Assembly (NCBI GenBank): GCA_964023205.1 | Contig: OZ026835.1 | Location: forward strand, 45,915,083 to 45,979,082 | Direction of reading: 5' to 3' | DNA length: 64,000 nucleotides | Source of the DNA: Lutraria lutraria | Lineage: Eukaryota; Mollusca; Bivalvia; Venerida; Mactridae | In this document: positions 18,331-30,000 of the stretch, piece after piece | Layout of the letters: every line of letters starts with the position of its first letter | Numbering within the stretch: the stretch's first letter is position 1 | Translations under genes and position numbers: made by a program | Notes under the pieces: generated by a model | Database searches by the model: none | What the model saw: only the letters and a program-made list of their open reading frames with translations | What the model was told of the DNA's origin: nothing

Positions 18331-19050
18331 GTTCGGTCACATCCCACCGTGCGTGTTTTAAGTCCGTACGTTTTTTGGGAGAGGCCACGGCCGCTACGTT
18401 TTCTGACAACGTGGGAAGGGAGTGGCAATACCAGGGAAAAAGTACGTATATGCACGTCACTTGCACGGTTGCGTAAGGTGTACTTACGTGACCCGCACGC
18501 CTAGCCTGGCCATAAGCGTTTGCGCGCATCGCACGTTGCACACGTGGTGAGATACGTGCTTACAACGTGCAATCGTCGTGCAATTGCCACGTTATTGTAC
18601 GAATGCCATACTTGCACGAGTTGTTTGCGAATCGTGTCCTTTCTCGCTAGTATGTTGTAAGTGCATGCAAGTACGATGAACGTGGGTACTGGGGTAAATC
18701 TGTAGCCCGACCGCAGCAAAAGTTCCTCATGCACTAAAAGTGCTACTGTATGGCGTGTCTGCGTGCATCCATATTCGTACGGAGGCGGTACTCACCACGT
18801 ACGGATCGCCAAGTTTTGCCCACGTTTTTGCAAGTAGACAGCATGCACTTACAAGTACGGCGGGTTTGGACCACCGCTTCATGCACTAAAAGTGCTACGG
18901 CGTTTTCTGCGTGCTTCCAAATCCGTACGGAGGCGGTACTAACCACGTATGGATCATCAAGTTTTGCCCACGTTTTTTGCAAGTAGACAAAACGTACTTG
19001 CAAGTACGGCGCGGGTTGGGACCGGCGCTTTACGTGGTCCGTGTCTCCAT
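18330..19050. repeat. CpG-rich ACGT element with a 152-bp tandem duplication
   Basis: About 720 bases dense in CpG and in ACGT, GTACG and GCACG words, unlike the AT-rich surroundings. A 152-base block starting CATGCACTAAAAGTGCTAC occurs twice (18728-18879 and 18880-~19031); the second copy is diverged by several substitutions. Long open frames on both strands come from the high GC and low TAA/TAG content, with no protein signature. It may be a young dispersed element. Confidence 0.6.
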
Positions 19051-20540
19051 AATAAAATGGTGGGAAATGATTTAGGATGAAAATTATAAATCGCCTGTAT
19101 AATATTGAATATGCTAAATGCGCAAAGTTACGCATAAATTGCAAGCAATGGGAAGATTATCTATGAATTATATTTTATATTTCGGGATTGTGAGAAGTTC
19201 ACATCGTTTAAAAACACTTTCCCATTATTGTGTTTGCTTGGACAGAAGGCTTTCCTCATTTTCATTTTCACTTGATTTATAAAATTGAAAATCAGTTATG
19301 AAAATAACAAATCAATTTCAAGACGTTTCAATAATGAATTGAAAAGTGTCTTCATTGTTTATATATTGAACAATTACGACTCACAAGAAATGAATAATTA
19401 ATAGTCAGACCCAGTTTCACGAACAAAATTGAGTAGAAACTCAATAATGGACTCAGTTGTTGTTGTTTTCTGTCTAGAAATCATGTGTTTTTCACAAGAA
19501 ATGTTACCATTTGGTTCCTTATTTTCTAAAAACGTGACAACATAAAATATTGTTGACATAGCGGGCAAATTAAGTCTCAAAATTCCTTTTTCACTTGTGT
19601 AAAAAAAACAAATACCCGATAACAGACTGAAATTAATGTTATTGAATTATATTATACCAAGAGATTATAGCTAGGATAAAATTAAGAGAAATTGTTATTT
19701 GACCATCTTTGTAATTTCTTTTAATCCCACACTTTGTATTGCATCCAATTAAACAGAGCTAGTGGACTGCAGTCTAAAGTGGTCTACAAATGGTCTACAA
19801 TAATTACTGTTCTATTTCTATAGCAGATCATGCTTGTACCAATTATTTGGCCATTCCCCCAGCAGTGCTATTCAAAAAAGGTGTCTTCTTACGTTTGTGA
19901 GAAGACATTCTTGAAGAAAAACTCGTACTGTATCTATCACATAAACGAAGGATTGCCAAGTACTAATTATAATTCAATGAAAGACGTTTGCTAGTTTCCA
20001 TGGGGTTGCACATAGACATATACGCAAAATGAAAACTCTTTAATATATTTTTTTTTCAAACATTATCATACCATACCAACGGTTGCAAGCGTCTTTAATT
20101 AAATGCATGACTTATCACAAAGTATATTTGGTATCTGTAGAGGATCGATATCGTAAAATAGAGATGGCGTAAAGATTAACCTCGCGATGATGTACTTTGC
20201 ACAAGTCGAAATAAATGTATATTCTGTTCTGTTCATCGCCGGGCTGACATGTGAATATTTTGTACAAGTCAGTAAAAAAATGACTATTTTAAGAACAAAT
20301 CTGGAAAACCAAAACCTGTTTTCCAAACTACTTTTATGTAACAGACCGTGTTTCAGCATGATAAAAATAAGTGATAAACGATTATACGATGATATCATGT
20401 TAACCACATGACTTATCTTCCTGAGTTTTATGTAAACATCATTATATTTATAATATATAAATGAAGTAATCTTGTAGATTACAACAATCATGTGAAGTAT
20501 TATGTCATCTTGTTTTCAAGGACAATCAAGTCATATCTAC
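19051..20540. other. No gene recognised
   Basis: AT-rich sequence with scattered short frames that lack any recognisable motif. No supported feature. Confidence 0.4.
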
Positions 20541-20542
20541 AT

Positions 20543-20602
20543 AACAGAGAGAGAGAGAGGGGGGGGGGGGGGGGAGAGGGGGGGGGGGAGAGGGGGGATA
20601 TA
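20543..20602. repeat. Polypurine GA/G-run
   Basis: AGAGAGAGAGAG is followed by G runs of 16 and about 11 interrupted by AGA. It is a likely G-quadruplex-forming or replication-slippage tract. Confidence 0.85.
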
Positions 20603-20699
20603 TACGTATATGATAAATGTATTTGTTGTCCGTATGGGTTATGTAACCATACACCATGCCTTCAACTTGCTATCATCCACTATAGGAGAACAGAGTGAT

Positions 20700-21345
20700 A
20701 TCGAAAAAAAACACTTTATACAAGATACAAACTTTACAGTCAAACTTGTGAACCACTGAAGCAAGCACAGGAACTTCTATTCCGGGTCCATGGTGAAATA
20801 ATGTGCAAAATTCGGCCTGCAACTCAACGTCAAGAATACAGAGGTTATAGCATTCAACCAACCCTAAGACTACCTTGCATTAATCACAATGGGGGATCAA
20901 CCCTCGGGGAGGTCAAGGACTTCAAATAACTTGGGTCAGGGGTTAACATCTCACAGCAAGATATCAAGGGAAAGGAGACTCACGCTTGGTAGGCGTTGAA
21001 TGGCATGAAAGTGGTCTGGTGTTCTCAGATGTCTCGGGAAACCAAACTCAGCTTTTACATTGCCACAGTGAAGTCTGTTCTGCTCTATGGCTCTCAAATG
21101 CTCCAGAGGTCCCCTGGTGGCTGCTTAGGCAAGTCTTGAACTTTGATCGGAAACGCGACTGTATACAACATTCCCAGAATGACAGCCAAGATTGGCTACA
21201 TAAGAATGGAGCTAGCTGGACATTGTTACAGGCACTCAGAGTTGCCAGCCAGCAAAGTTGTACTGTGGATACTAAGGGGGTATAAAGAAAAACGTGAACT
21301 TCGGCACATGCAAAATCTGTCTGCCTATCATGCCTAACAGGTGCG
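20700..21345 (+). pseudogene. LINE fragment: 3' end of a reverse-transcriptase ORF
   Basis: Translation across frames gives ALNGMKVVW (~20990), a SFYIATVKSVLLYGSQMLER-like stretch (~21045-21105) and RMELAGHCYRHSELPASKVV (~21200-21265). These are the characteristic C-terminal segments of RTE/Jockey-like LINE reverse transcriptases, where LYGxE and RLAGHCxRHPE recur. Stops and frameshifts interrupt it. The class is different from the LINE at 6.4-8.6 kb. Confidence 0.75.
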
Positions 21346-22019
21346 CACAATTTGGTGCTTGTATGACAATTTACACTATTGTTTCGTTATTTACCTTACT
21401 ATCATGTTGACTTTATAAACAAATCAAGTATGATTTCATCGGCTATTACATGATCATCGAGCAATGTGCTGGAACACGTTATTTGTATTATGTTAGTATC
21501 TACATTAGAACAGGCTGGCGTCATTGCAAAACTGTAGGGTTATTTTGAACAAATATGACACTCTGATATGACACTCTGATATGACACTTTGATCAATATT
21601 GCTGACATCGTGGTACACGTCATGGTATTGAACATTATCTAATGTGGGAGTCCTTCGCTTTCGAGTTTAACAAAATGTGTTTAGTGCGCCTGTACTCTAT
21701 ACTCTAAATAAAGAACTTATACAACTGATTTAGGAATCCCAAACGGATTTCCCGTGAGTAATGGGTCTACATTCGCGTACTTTCGATGCTTGCGTTAGTA
21801 TTAAAACTCTCAAAGGTTTCCGATATTATTAATCGACAACAAAGCGCTTATCCCACGCGATATTTATATACAATTGTGTTTTAAAGGAAATTAATTCAAT
21901 AATAATGATATGGTTTTAAATTCAATAAAAAAACTGCAATCCCATTACAATATCTGAAATTTGATTGATAAAGAAAGTTTTACTAAATATTTCTAATAAA
22001 CCTAAATAAGCGAGTGTCT
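21346..22019. other. No gene recognised; small 14-bp triplication
   Basis: Apart from three ATGACACTCTGAT-type copies at about 21555-21592, nothing is supported. Confidence 0.4.
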
Positions 22020-22620
22020 TTATAGTGTCCTTGCCCCAGTATCGATAGATCGGGGTATATTATTGTTTTCGGTCTGTGTGTGTCTGCTTGTCTGTCTGTT
22101 TGTACCAAACTTCAACCTTACCTATAAAATCATAACACTTCCACCTACAGTCATCAAACTTCATATGTTGATTCCTCGTGACAACCTCTACAGGACCTGT
22201 GTATTTTCAGGTCAGTAGGTCAAAGATCTATAAGTCACCTGGATGGGGGGTTTGTGTTTCAAAAACACAACTTTTTTGGTGTCTAGTATTTTTTGTAAAA
22301 TTTAGATGTTCTCTTTTACCTAAATGTTCTTAGTTTTTACCTAAATGACTCTAGTATTAGATACAATTGGCACATCTAACAATGTAATTTCTTGAGCAGT
22401 AAGTTCCAGTGTTGTATGATATTTTATGCCCCCTGTATCGATAGATTTGAGGCATATTGTTTTGGCCTGTCTGTCTGTTATGACATCGAAAGGCTTCAAC
22501 CTACAGACTTCGTATGTTGGTTCCTCATGACAAACTCTACAAAACCTGTGCATTTTCAGGTCAGTAGGTCAAAGGTCGAGGTCATCCCAGAGGGATGCTT
22601 TTTAATTTGGTTTCTATTTA
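22020..22620. repeat. Two copies of a dispersed repeat in tandem
   Basis: Copy A (about 22030-22245) and copy B (about 22427-22590) both contain GTATCGATAGAT, GGCATATTGTTTT-like, TGTCTGTCTGTT and AGGTCAGTAGGTCAAAG. A related GGTCAGT.GTTCAAAAGTCAAGG stretch occurs at 57520-57560. Non-coding; class unknown. Confidence 0.6.
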
Positions 22621-22639
22621 ATGGTTAGTTTAGGGAGTA

Positions 22640-22880
22640 TTCAAGACTGGTGCGGTGCGGCTTCGTTGTTCAGTATATATGGTCTGTGACTAGTAAACAT
22701 AGCCGCTGTGAGTTCGATTCCCACTCGGATCCAAATATCACAAGTCAGGAAACGGTTCCACTGGCTCATGGAATGTCAGTGGTTCTACCAGGTACATAGG
22801 GCAACCCTCGATGTTTAACTGGAAAACTCGATGCAACGCACAACCCCATTGTAAAAAATCAAGACTGACGCACCAAAAAA
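22640..22880 (+). mobile_element. SINE-like repeat with tRNA-type box B
   Basis: GTGAGTTCGATTCCCACTCG (about 22708-22727) is a box-B/T-arm-like sequence within a GCGGTGCGGC...ACTCGGATCC block. A tail follows (GGAAACGGTTCCACTGGCTC) that has no similarity to the V-type SINE core seen elsewhere. Box A is weak. Confidence 0.45.
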
Positions 22881-23890
22881 GCTCCGATTCCTATGTACTT
22901 TAAGGATTTCGGACTCCAATGCATAACCTCCACTTTGAAGAGTACTCAATTTCATGAACTTTACTGATATATTGATACATTTCTGAGGATATTGGGTTTG
23001 AACTCCATTGTGACCATAGTTTTTTCTTTTTTTTAGTTTTGGGTAATTTTCGTATTTAGAACATGAATTTATACAGTAATATGGGGGGAAATTATTCCAA
23101 AATATTTTGTTCAGTTTATAGGAAAATGATAAATTAACGAAAATCTATTAACTATAGATTTCTGACACACATCTTTTCAAAACCGGACGGTAAAACTTTT
23201 TAAAATTTGGTGTAGACACACATTGAGAAAATTTCAGGTGTTACCCTGCTTTAGTTTTTATTATAATGACATTTTATATTTGTTACTTTTTCTTAAAAGG
23301 CAAAAGTCTTTACTAAACTTTAAAGGGGTGGGATTACATTTTTCATTTTTTCTGCAATGTAGTAGTTCCAAAAATCATATAAACAATCTGAATTGACTAA
23401 ACATTGATTATCCGTAGACTAATACTTGTTCTTGCATTTATTGTATCATCTGTTAGGGAAATTTTTATAAAAGTGACTTCATTTAACTTCAGGTACTATC
23501 TTACAATAGGGGTAGAGGAACAAAAATTGTCGTAACTCTCTTAACTGACGGTAAAAGTTTTTAAAAAATTCACCTGTAAATGTCTTAATGGATATACAAA
23601 GGAATGGCAATATTTAAAATACAATCCTTAACACTTCATATTAGACTTCGAATACGATAAAATAACAGCTTAAAACGCAAATTTTAAACAGTTTGATTTT
23701 TGTGCCCGACTTGAAAACTCCAAAATGCCATATAAGACCTACTTGTTTAAAATGGTAATTAGCTAGGAAGATTAACTGTGTATGATTGATTTGGCAATAG
23801 ATTTAATGAAATATGATGGAATAGGAATTTGTCTAATGTAATCAAATTAGAATAACTGGAACTCTCGTGTAATATAAACATGCCTTTCTA
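22881..23890. other. No gene recognised
   Basis: AT-rich sequence without supported features. Confidence 0.4.
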
Positions 23891-23892
23891 AA

Positions 23893-24908
23893 CAAGAGGG
23901 CCAAGATGGCCCTATATCGCTCACATGACAATCACTGTTCACTCATTAAAACATCGTTTTGAACCGGTGACCTAGTTTATGACCCCAGACGACCTATGTT
24001 CGAATTTGTCTTACATATCATTAAGACAAACAGTCTGACTAGGTTTGGTGAAGATACGATCAAAATTTGACATCTACAGTGTTAATAAGGTTTTCCTAAG
24101 ATTTGACATTGTGACCTGGTTTTTGACTCTAGGTGACCCATATTTGAACTTGTCCTTAATATCATTAAGACAAACAATCTGACAAGGTTTGGCCAAGATC
24201 CAATCAAAACCATGACATTTAGAGCTTTTACAAGATTTTTACCTAAGATTTGACCTTGTGACCCAGTTTTTATACCCGGCTGACCCATGTTCATCATTGA
24301 CCCACATATCATTGAGGCAAACATTTTGACAAGGTTTGGTGAAGATCCAATTAAAACTGTGACATCTACAGTGTTAACATGATTTTTCATAAGATTTGAC
24401 CTAGCGACCTAGTTTTTGACCCAAGATGATCCATGTTCAAACTCGTCTAAGATATTATGAAGACAACCATTCTGACAAGGTTTCATGATCATCCAATCAA
24501 AACAGTGACTTCTAGAGTGTTCACAAGGTTTTCCAGCAATTTGCCCTAGTGACCTAGCTAATTTTACTACAGAAATTACCCATTTTCAAACTTGACCTAC
24601 ATATTATTAAAATAAACATTCTGACAAAGTTTCATGAAGATAAATTCAAAACAGTGATTTCTAAAGTGTTCACAAAGGTTTTCCCTTATTTGGCCCTGGT
24701 GACCTAGTTTTTTACCCCAAATGGCCCAATATCGAACTCGTCCGAGATTTTGTTGATATTAACGTTCTGACCCAGTTTTGCTAAAATTGAGCCAAAAATG
24801 TGACCCCTAGTGTGGTCACAACAAAAAGTTTGACGACGCACGACGCCGGACGCCGGACGGAGAGTGATCCTAATAGCTCACTTTGTCACTTTGTGACATG
24901 TGAGCTAA
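23893..24908. mobile_element. Non-coding element with ~145-bp internal repeats (A)
   Basis: The left end, AAGAGGGCCAAGATGGCCCT followed by ATATCGCTCACATGAC, and the right end, GTGACATGTGAGCTAAAA, form imperfect inverted repeats. Inside, about six units of ~145 bp each begin with GACCTAGTTTTTGACCC and contain TCTGACAAGGTTT and AAGATCCAATCAAAAC. The right part has a GACGCCGGACGCCGGACGG block. The element is common-looking in mollusc DNA; its class is not known. Confidence 0.65.
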
Positions 24909-25073
24909 AAATGTGAAGTATACTTTCAAAATCTCACGTACTAGACAGTACAACTGACAAAAATAGTGTTTTAGATTGAGATAAGAAAAGACATACAAAT
25001 ATATTTGTTTAAATATATTTTAATAGACACTGCAACATATGTGTTAGTCTACAATATGTTAATGTGGTATTAT

Positions 25074-25200
25074 ACATACATACATACATACATACATACA
25101 TACATACATACATACATACATACATACATACATACATACATACATACATACATACATACATACATACATACATACATACATACATACATACATACATACA
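25074..25200. repeat. (CATA)n microsatellite
   Basis: About 31 uninterrupted tetranucleotide units. They encode Tyr/Ile/His/Thr on one strand and Met/Tyr/Val/Cys on the other, so the long open frames here are artefacts. Confidence 0.97.
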
Positions 25201-25201
25201 T

Positions 25202-25946
25202 GGTGGCCCTATAATTGCTCACCAGAAATAAGACCCTTGAAAATAACATTAATTTTTCATTTTAGTTCACCTGAGCACGTAGTCAGGTGGCCATAATTGG
25301 TGTTGTACACATTCTAGAAGTTACAGTTTTGATTTGATCTTCATCAAACCTTGTCAAAATGTTTGTCTTAATTATATATTGGACAACTTCGAACATTGGT
25401 CATCTGGGGTCAAAAATTAGGTCACGAGGTCAAATCCAAGGAAAACTTAGTTAACACACTAGAGGTCACAGTTTTGATTGGATCTTCCTCAAACCTTTTC
25501 TGAATGTTTATCTATGATACCTTCGACAAAAATGAAAATAAGGTCATCATGTCAAATCATTGGTAAACCTTAATGACATGTAGAGACATCAATGTGTATC
25601 AAACCTTGATGAAAAATGCTCAAAATTCAAGGCTTGATGATTTCTTGGTCAGAGTTTGTAGAGGTCCATTAGAAAATAGTACAGTCTAAATATCTAAGCT
25701 CTAGACCCTGTGGTGTCAGACAAGATTTTTTTCCTATTCGTTGTCATGGCAACCAGAGTTTTTAATGAAATTTAATTTTTTGAACAACTTTGGTAGAGCT
25801 TTGTGCAAGGAACATCCCTGTAAAATTTCGTTGAAATTGGCCAACTGCTTGCGATGAAGTTCAAAGCAATCGTTGACGGATGCACCCACGGACAGACGAC
25901 GGACATCACTCGATCACAATAGCTCACCTTGTACTCTGGTGAGCTA
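25202..25946. mobile_element. Non-coding element related to A (B)
   Basis: It begins GGTGGCCCTATAATTGCTCACCAG and ends CTCTGGTGAGCTATTA, so the ends TAGCTCACCAGA-type are inverted repeats. Inside is reverse-orientation material of the same ~145-bp family (GATTTGATCTTCATCAAACC, GGTCACGAGGTCAAATC) and an ACGGACAGACGACGGACATC block at the right. It is adjacent to the CATA microsatellite. Confidence 0.6.
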
Positions 25947-26057
25947 TTAAAACAATAGCGCAATGAATTTACATTGATTCAATATTTTGACCTCCAACGT
26001 GAATCTTATTTTTATTTTTTGAAAAAAAAAATATATCAGAAATAATAGACCATATCA

Positions 26058-26285
26058 ACATTATCAATAATACCATTATTTTTAACATATACATCACGTA
26101 TAGTACATGTCATCATTACCAATAATAGTATGGGTTTAAACATATTACTTCGTGTAAGGCACATGTCATCATTACCAATAATTGTATGGTTTAAACATAT
26201 ACTTCATGTAAGGCACATATCATCATTACAAATAATATTATGGGTTTAAACATATACTTCACGTGCAGTACATGTACAAATGACA
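26058..26285. repeat. ~56-bp tandem repeat, four copies
   Basis: Each copy contains TTTAAACATATACTTC, a TAAGGCACATGTCATCATTA-like segment and CCAATAATAGTATGG. Confidence 0.75.
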
Positions 26286-26758
26286 AAAATCCATCAGTTA
26301 ATATAATTACAATGTAAATCTGTTTTAGTATTGCTATATACACACATTAAATAGTCCTTATTTACACATGATGTATGGTTGACTGATAAAGGAAACTGAT
26401 CATAATAAGACATTTTTTCAATGATGTATTTTTAACTGTCAGTTGAAAGTTATTTAAGATCATTGGGAAAAATAATTTTATTTATTGTATGAATACAAAT
26501 AATTGATAGATACACACAAATATAATACACACAGTAAAATCTCACTTAACAAACCAGTACATTTTAAAACCACATAATTACAATAATGAAACAATCACTT
26601 ATTTTATTAGACATATTTTCAATTACTATTTCTTCTCATCCTTACTTGATTATACGATTATTTCCGTATTAAGATATTTTTGTTTGGTCTAAAGTGGGGC
26701 CCTTCTATATATATTACGGTTAAAGCGTGATTTACATATAAATGATAATTGTTTCTCA

Positions 26759-26764
26759 TTTATT
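26759..26764 (-). promoter_or_regulatory. Polyadenylation signal of IAP gene 2
   Basis: AATAAA on the minus strand about 106 bases after the stop codon at 26870-26872. Confidence 0.5.
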
Positions 26765-26869
26765 TACAAGTGCATTCGAAAATATTGTAAAACGAATGCT
26801 TAATATAGTTTAAAAGCAATCACAACATGATTTTAGTGAAATATAATTATATAAGTCAATCAAGTCACA

Positions 26870-27060
26870 TTAATCACATTCCATTCCATTGTTCAGCCTA
26901 GACACTTCACCATGACTTCTGTTACACTTCGGACATTGGTCAATCTGGGCGCATTCGAAGCAGACCCAAACATGACAACAAGGTGTTAGCAGCAAGTCTT
27001 GCCTACCATTACTAGTAAATAATTTACACTTGAAGCAATAATGGGGTCCGTCACATCTTT
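26870..27060 (-). CDS. IAP gene 2, last exon: C-terminal RING
   Basis: The acceptor TTGTTTCAG is at 27061-27069. The exon encodes HYCFKC, LLLTPCCHVWVCFECA and QCPKCN, then a 17-residue tail. The stop is at 26870-26872. Confidence 0.85.
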
Positions 27061-30000
27061 CTGAAACAAATTGTAATAATGTATACAGTCTAAATTACAT
27101 GTATCAGAAACAAATAAACGTTAAGTATTTTGGTATAAAGTCTTCACAAATAAGTCGTTCTATCCGTATTAATATGATAAAGCCTCTACTTAATCTCTTC
27201 TGTAGCAAAACATACTGGACGACAAATGATACTAAAAGAGAAAGAAAGAAACAAAAATATAACAAACAAATATTTGCTCATACACTCACCATTTGGTCTG
27301 TGTGGAGATTGATTTTGAGTCCTGCTATACAATGTCTCATGCGGTTGATGTTTCTATAAAAGTTAGAGTAAGAATATCAGTATGATAATGTAATAATTAG
27401 TTATTTTAAACAGGGTGTCAAGCATATACCTCTACCACCAATTAATTCCATTTTAAATTATAATTTCAATTCTATTGTGAGAATTATGACAAAATCGAAA
27501 AAATATGTCATTTACTAGTAATTACCACCAATTAATTCCATATATTGTAACCATCAATTGTTCATTTTGAATTTTAATTTTATTGCGAGAATTATGACAA
27601 AATCGAAAAAATATGTCATTTACTAGTAGGATGGGTCCCCACGGTACCGGTGTACGAATAGAAAATGTTATTTAAATGAAGAAATTGCTATTAATATACA
27701 CAAAATATCAAGCATACTCATTCACTCACATCTTATGTTTACTTCATGATCGGTGAAAACTTTCTGACTATCGAAATGTCGATGCTTTAAGTGTCAATAT
27801 CAGTGCATGTTTGAAAGATCGTCGCGGGAGACAACTCCATGCAACCGGTGTACACATAAATAAATGACTTAATATTTATTGCATCATTCTATTTTCCCGC
27901 CGAAAGTGATTACATTTGTTTATCATTTGTTGATGACGTCATTAACTGTCAGATTTGTGCAATATTTCATTGCACAAGAGACAAATATATAAAATGGAGA
28001 GTAAGGGTAGGATTTAGTTCGTAACTGACTGTAAATAGAGCGAAATGGAGGTAAAATAAATGAACATCAGAGTTTGTTCTATGTTAGCAAAATATACGGG
28101 ATTTTTTGTATGCATTGAAGTGATAAAATTTCCGAAAAGTTACCTGTAAACATTCAGTCTGCTAGATGGCGTTATATTGTAAATATCGCGAGATTCGTGT
28201 TTACACCGGTATCATGGGGCCACCGGTATCATGGAGTCTGACTATACATGTAATTACTAAAGATAACAACCAATTTTGTAACTTACTCGTTCATTTCTTT
28301 TCATTTGACTGCAAGGGCATCTCTGTCTAGGCTTGTCTCGTTCTGAAGCGGAAGTGGATCACAATCATCATAAAAACAAGAACAAAAATACATTCAAAAG
28401 TGTTTTCTCAAAGAAAGAAAGTCTTTCAGTGGATACTATTGATTCGCGGCCATTTTTTGTTTACATGCTATCTGTGACGTCATTACCTACAACGCATGCA
28501 CAAGCGTGGACATTTTTGTCTTGTGCTCGCTCTGTTGTGACATAGTGTATTTGTATTCACAAAAATGAGATTTAAACAGGTGACTACCTTTCTTTTGATA
28601 TCCGTATACAATTGATATATTTTACTAATGTATTCTAAAAATTTACAATGAAATACATTAAACCAAGAACACGAGGCATGTGACAGAAAATCCTCTAATT
28701 CCAAAAGGGGGGTGGTAATAAAACATACAGGGTCATTGGTAGACTAACCTTTTTACATAATCAGTTACTACACGCTGATAACAACAACAGGCATTAGTCA
28801 TAAACTAATTATCACTATAAATCAATAAAATTAATGATCCTGTTGTTTGACTCGATATCAAGTCTATAGACACCTAGCTGACCGTGGGGGTAATAAAACA
28901 AGAGATTATACCTCTTGTAGCCTTCGGGGGTTACTTACATAGAAGCTGTTCAATGTCTTTAAAACGATTATTTTTTATTACTATTTAAGTTTACCTCGGG
29001 GAACAGAATATGAGCTACGATCTGGCACTTCTGCAGTTATTGTCCTCATGCTTTTTGGAGCATTGGTTTGGCATGATGCGCCTGAAATAAATGTCGTGAC
29101 AAAAAATAAGTCTTTCATGGTTGATCGCATTTTGTCCTCCATTGTTTGTATTTTCCTGTGTAATGGATAGGTGATAGATGTTTGTGCTTAGGTGCAGGTA
29201 GTATTTTGGTGAAGGTAGTATTTTGGTGCAGGTAGTATTTTTGGTACAGGTAGTATTTTGGTGAAGGTAGAATTTTGGTGCAGATAGTATTTTGGTGCAG
29301 GTAGTATTTCGGTGAAGGTAGTATTTTGGTGAAGGTAGTATTTTGGTGCAGGTAGTATTTCGGTGAAGGTAGTATTTTGGTGCAGGTAGTATTTCGGTGA
29401 AGGTAGTATTTTGGTGCAGATAGTATTTTGGTGAAGGTAGTATTTTGGAGAAGGTAGTATTTTGGTGCAGGTAGTATTTTGGTGCAGGTAGTATTTTGGT
29501 GAAGGTAGTATTTTGGTGCAGGTAGTATTCTGGTGAAGGTAGTATTTTGGTGCAGGTAGTATTTTGGTGAAGGTAGTACTTTGGTGAAGGAAGTATTTTG
29601 GTGAAGGTAGTATTTTGGTGCAGGTAGTATTTTGGTGAAGGTAGTATTTTGGTGAAGGTAGTATTTTGGAGCAGGTAGTATTTTGGTGAAGGTAGTATTC
29701 TGGTGAAGGTAGTATTTTGGTGAAGGTAGTATTTTGGAGAGTATTAAACTATAAGGTGACATTGAAAGAACATGATTGAATGGACTTGTGAACAAACTTC
29801 ATTATTTGAAATGTCCAGCGTTGATTGAAATACAAATGTATCATACTTATTTCACAATATGTCTTAATCATATTACATCATAAACGGTATATTTATTACT
29901 ACTGTGTCATGTATCGATTAAGAGTGGAATAGCTAATGCTTTATTTATTCAATGTTTATTCTTTTTATGTAAACTATATGGAGTCATCGGATTATAGGAA

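Noticed and set aside
18190..19144. Several 70-130-codon frames on both strands
   Set aside because: The high CpG content removes stop codons; no motif, and the DNA is a tandemly duplicated element.
22341..22553. Minus-strand frame starting MHRFCRVCHEEPTYEVC, RING-like at first sight
   Set aside because: It lies in a dispersed non-coding repeat (two local copies); only the first Cys pair fits and no further zinc ligands follow.
27618..28240. A possible inverted-repeat insertion defined by CACGGTACCGGTGTAC and TTTACACCGGTATCATGG
   Set aside because: The matching arms are short and imperfect and no target duplication was found.
29115..29795. 226-codon minus-strand frame with YYLHQNTTFTKILP-like repeats
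   Set aside because: It is the 17-bp minisatellite read through (51 bp = 17 codons), located inside an intron of IAP gene 2.
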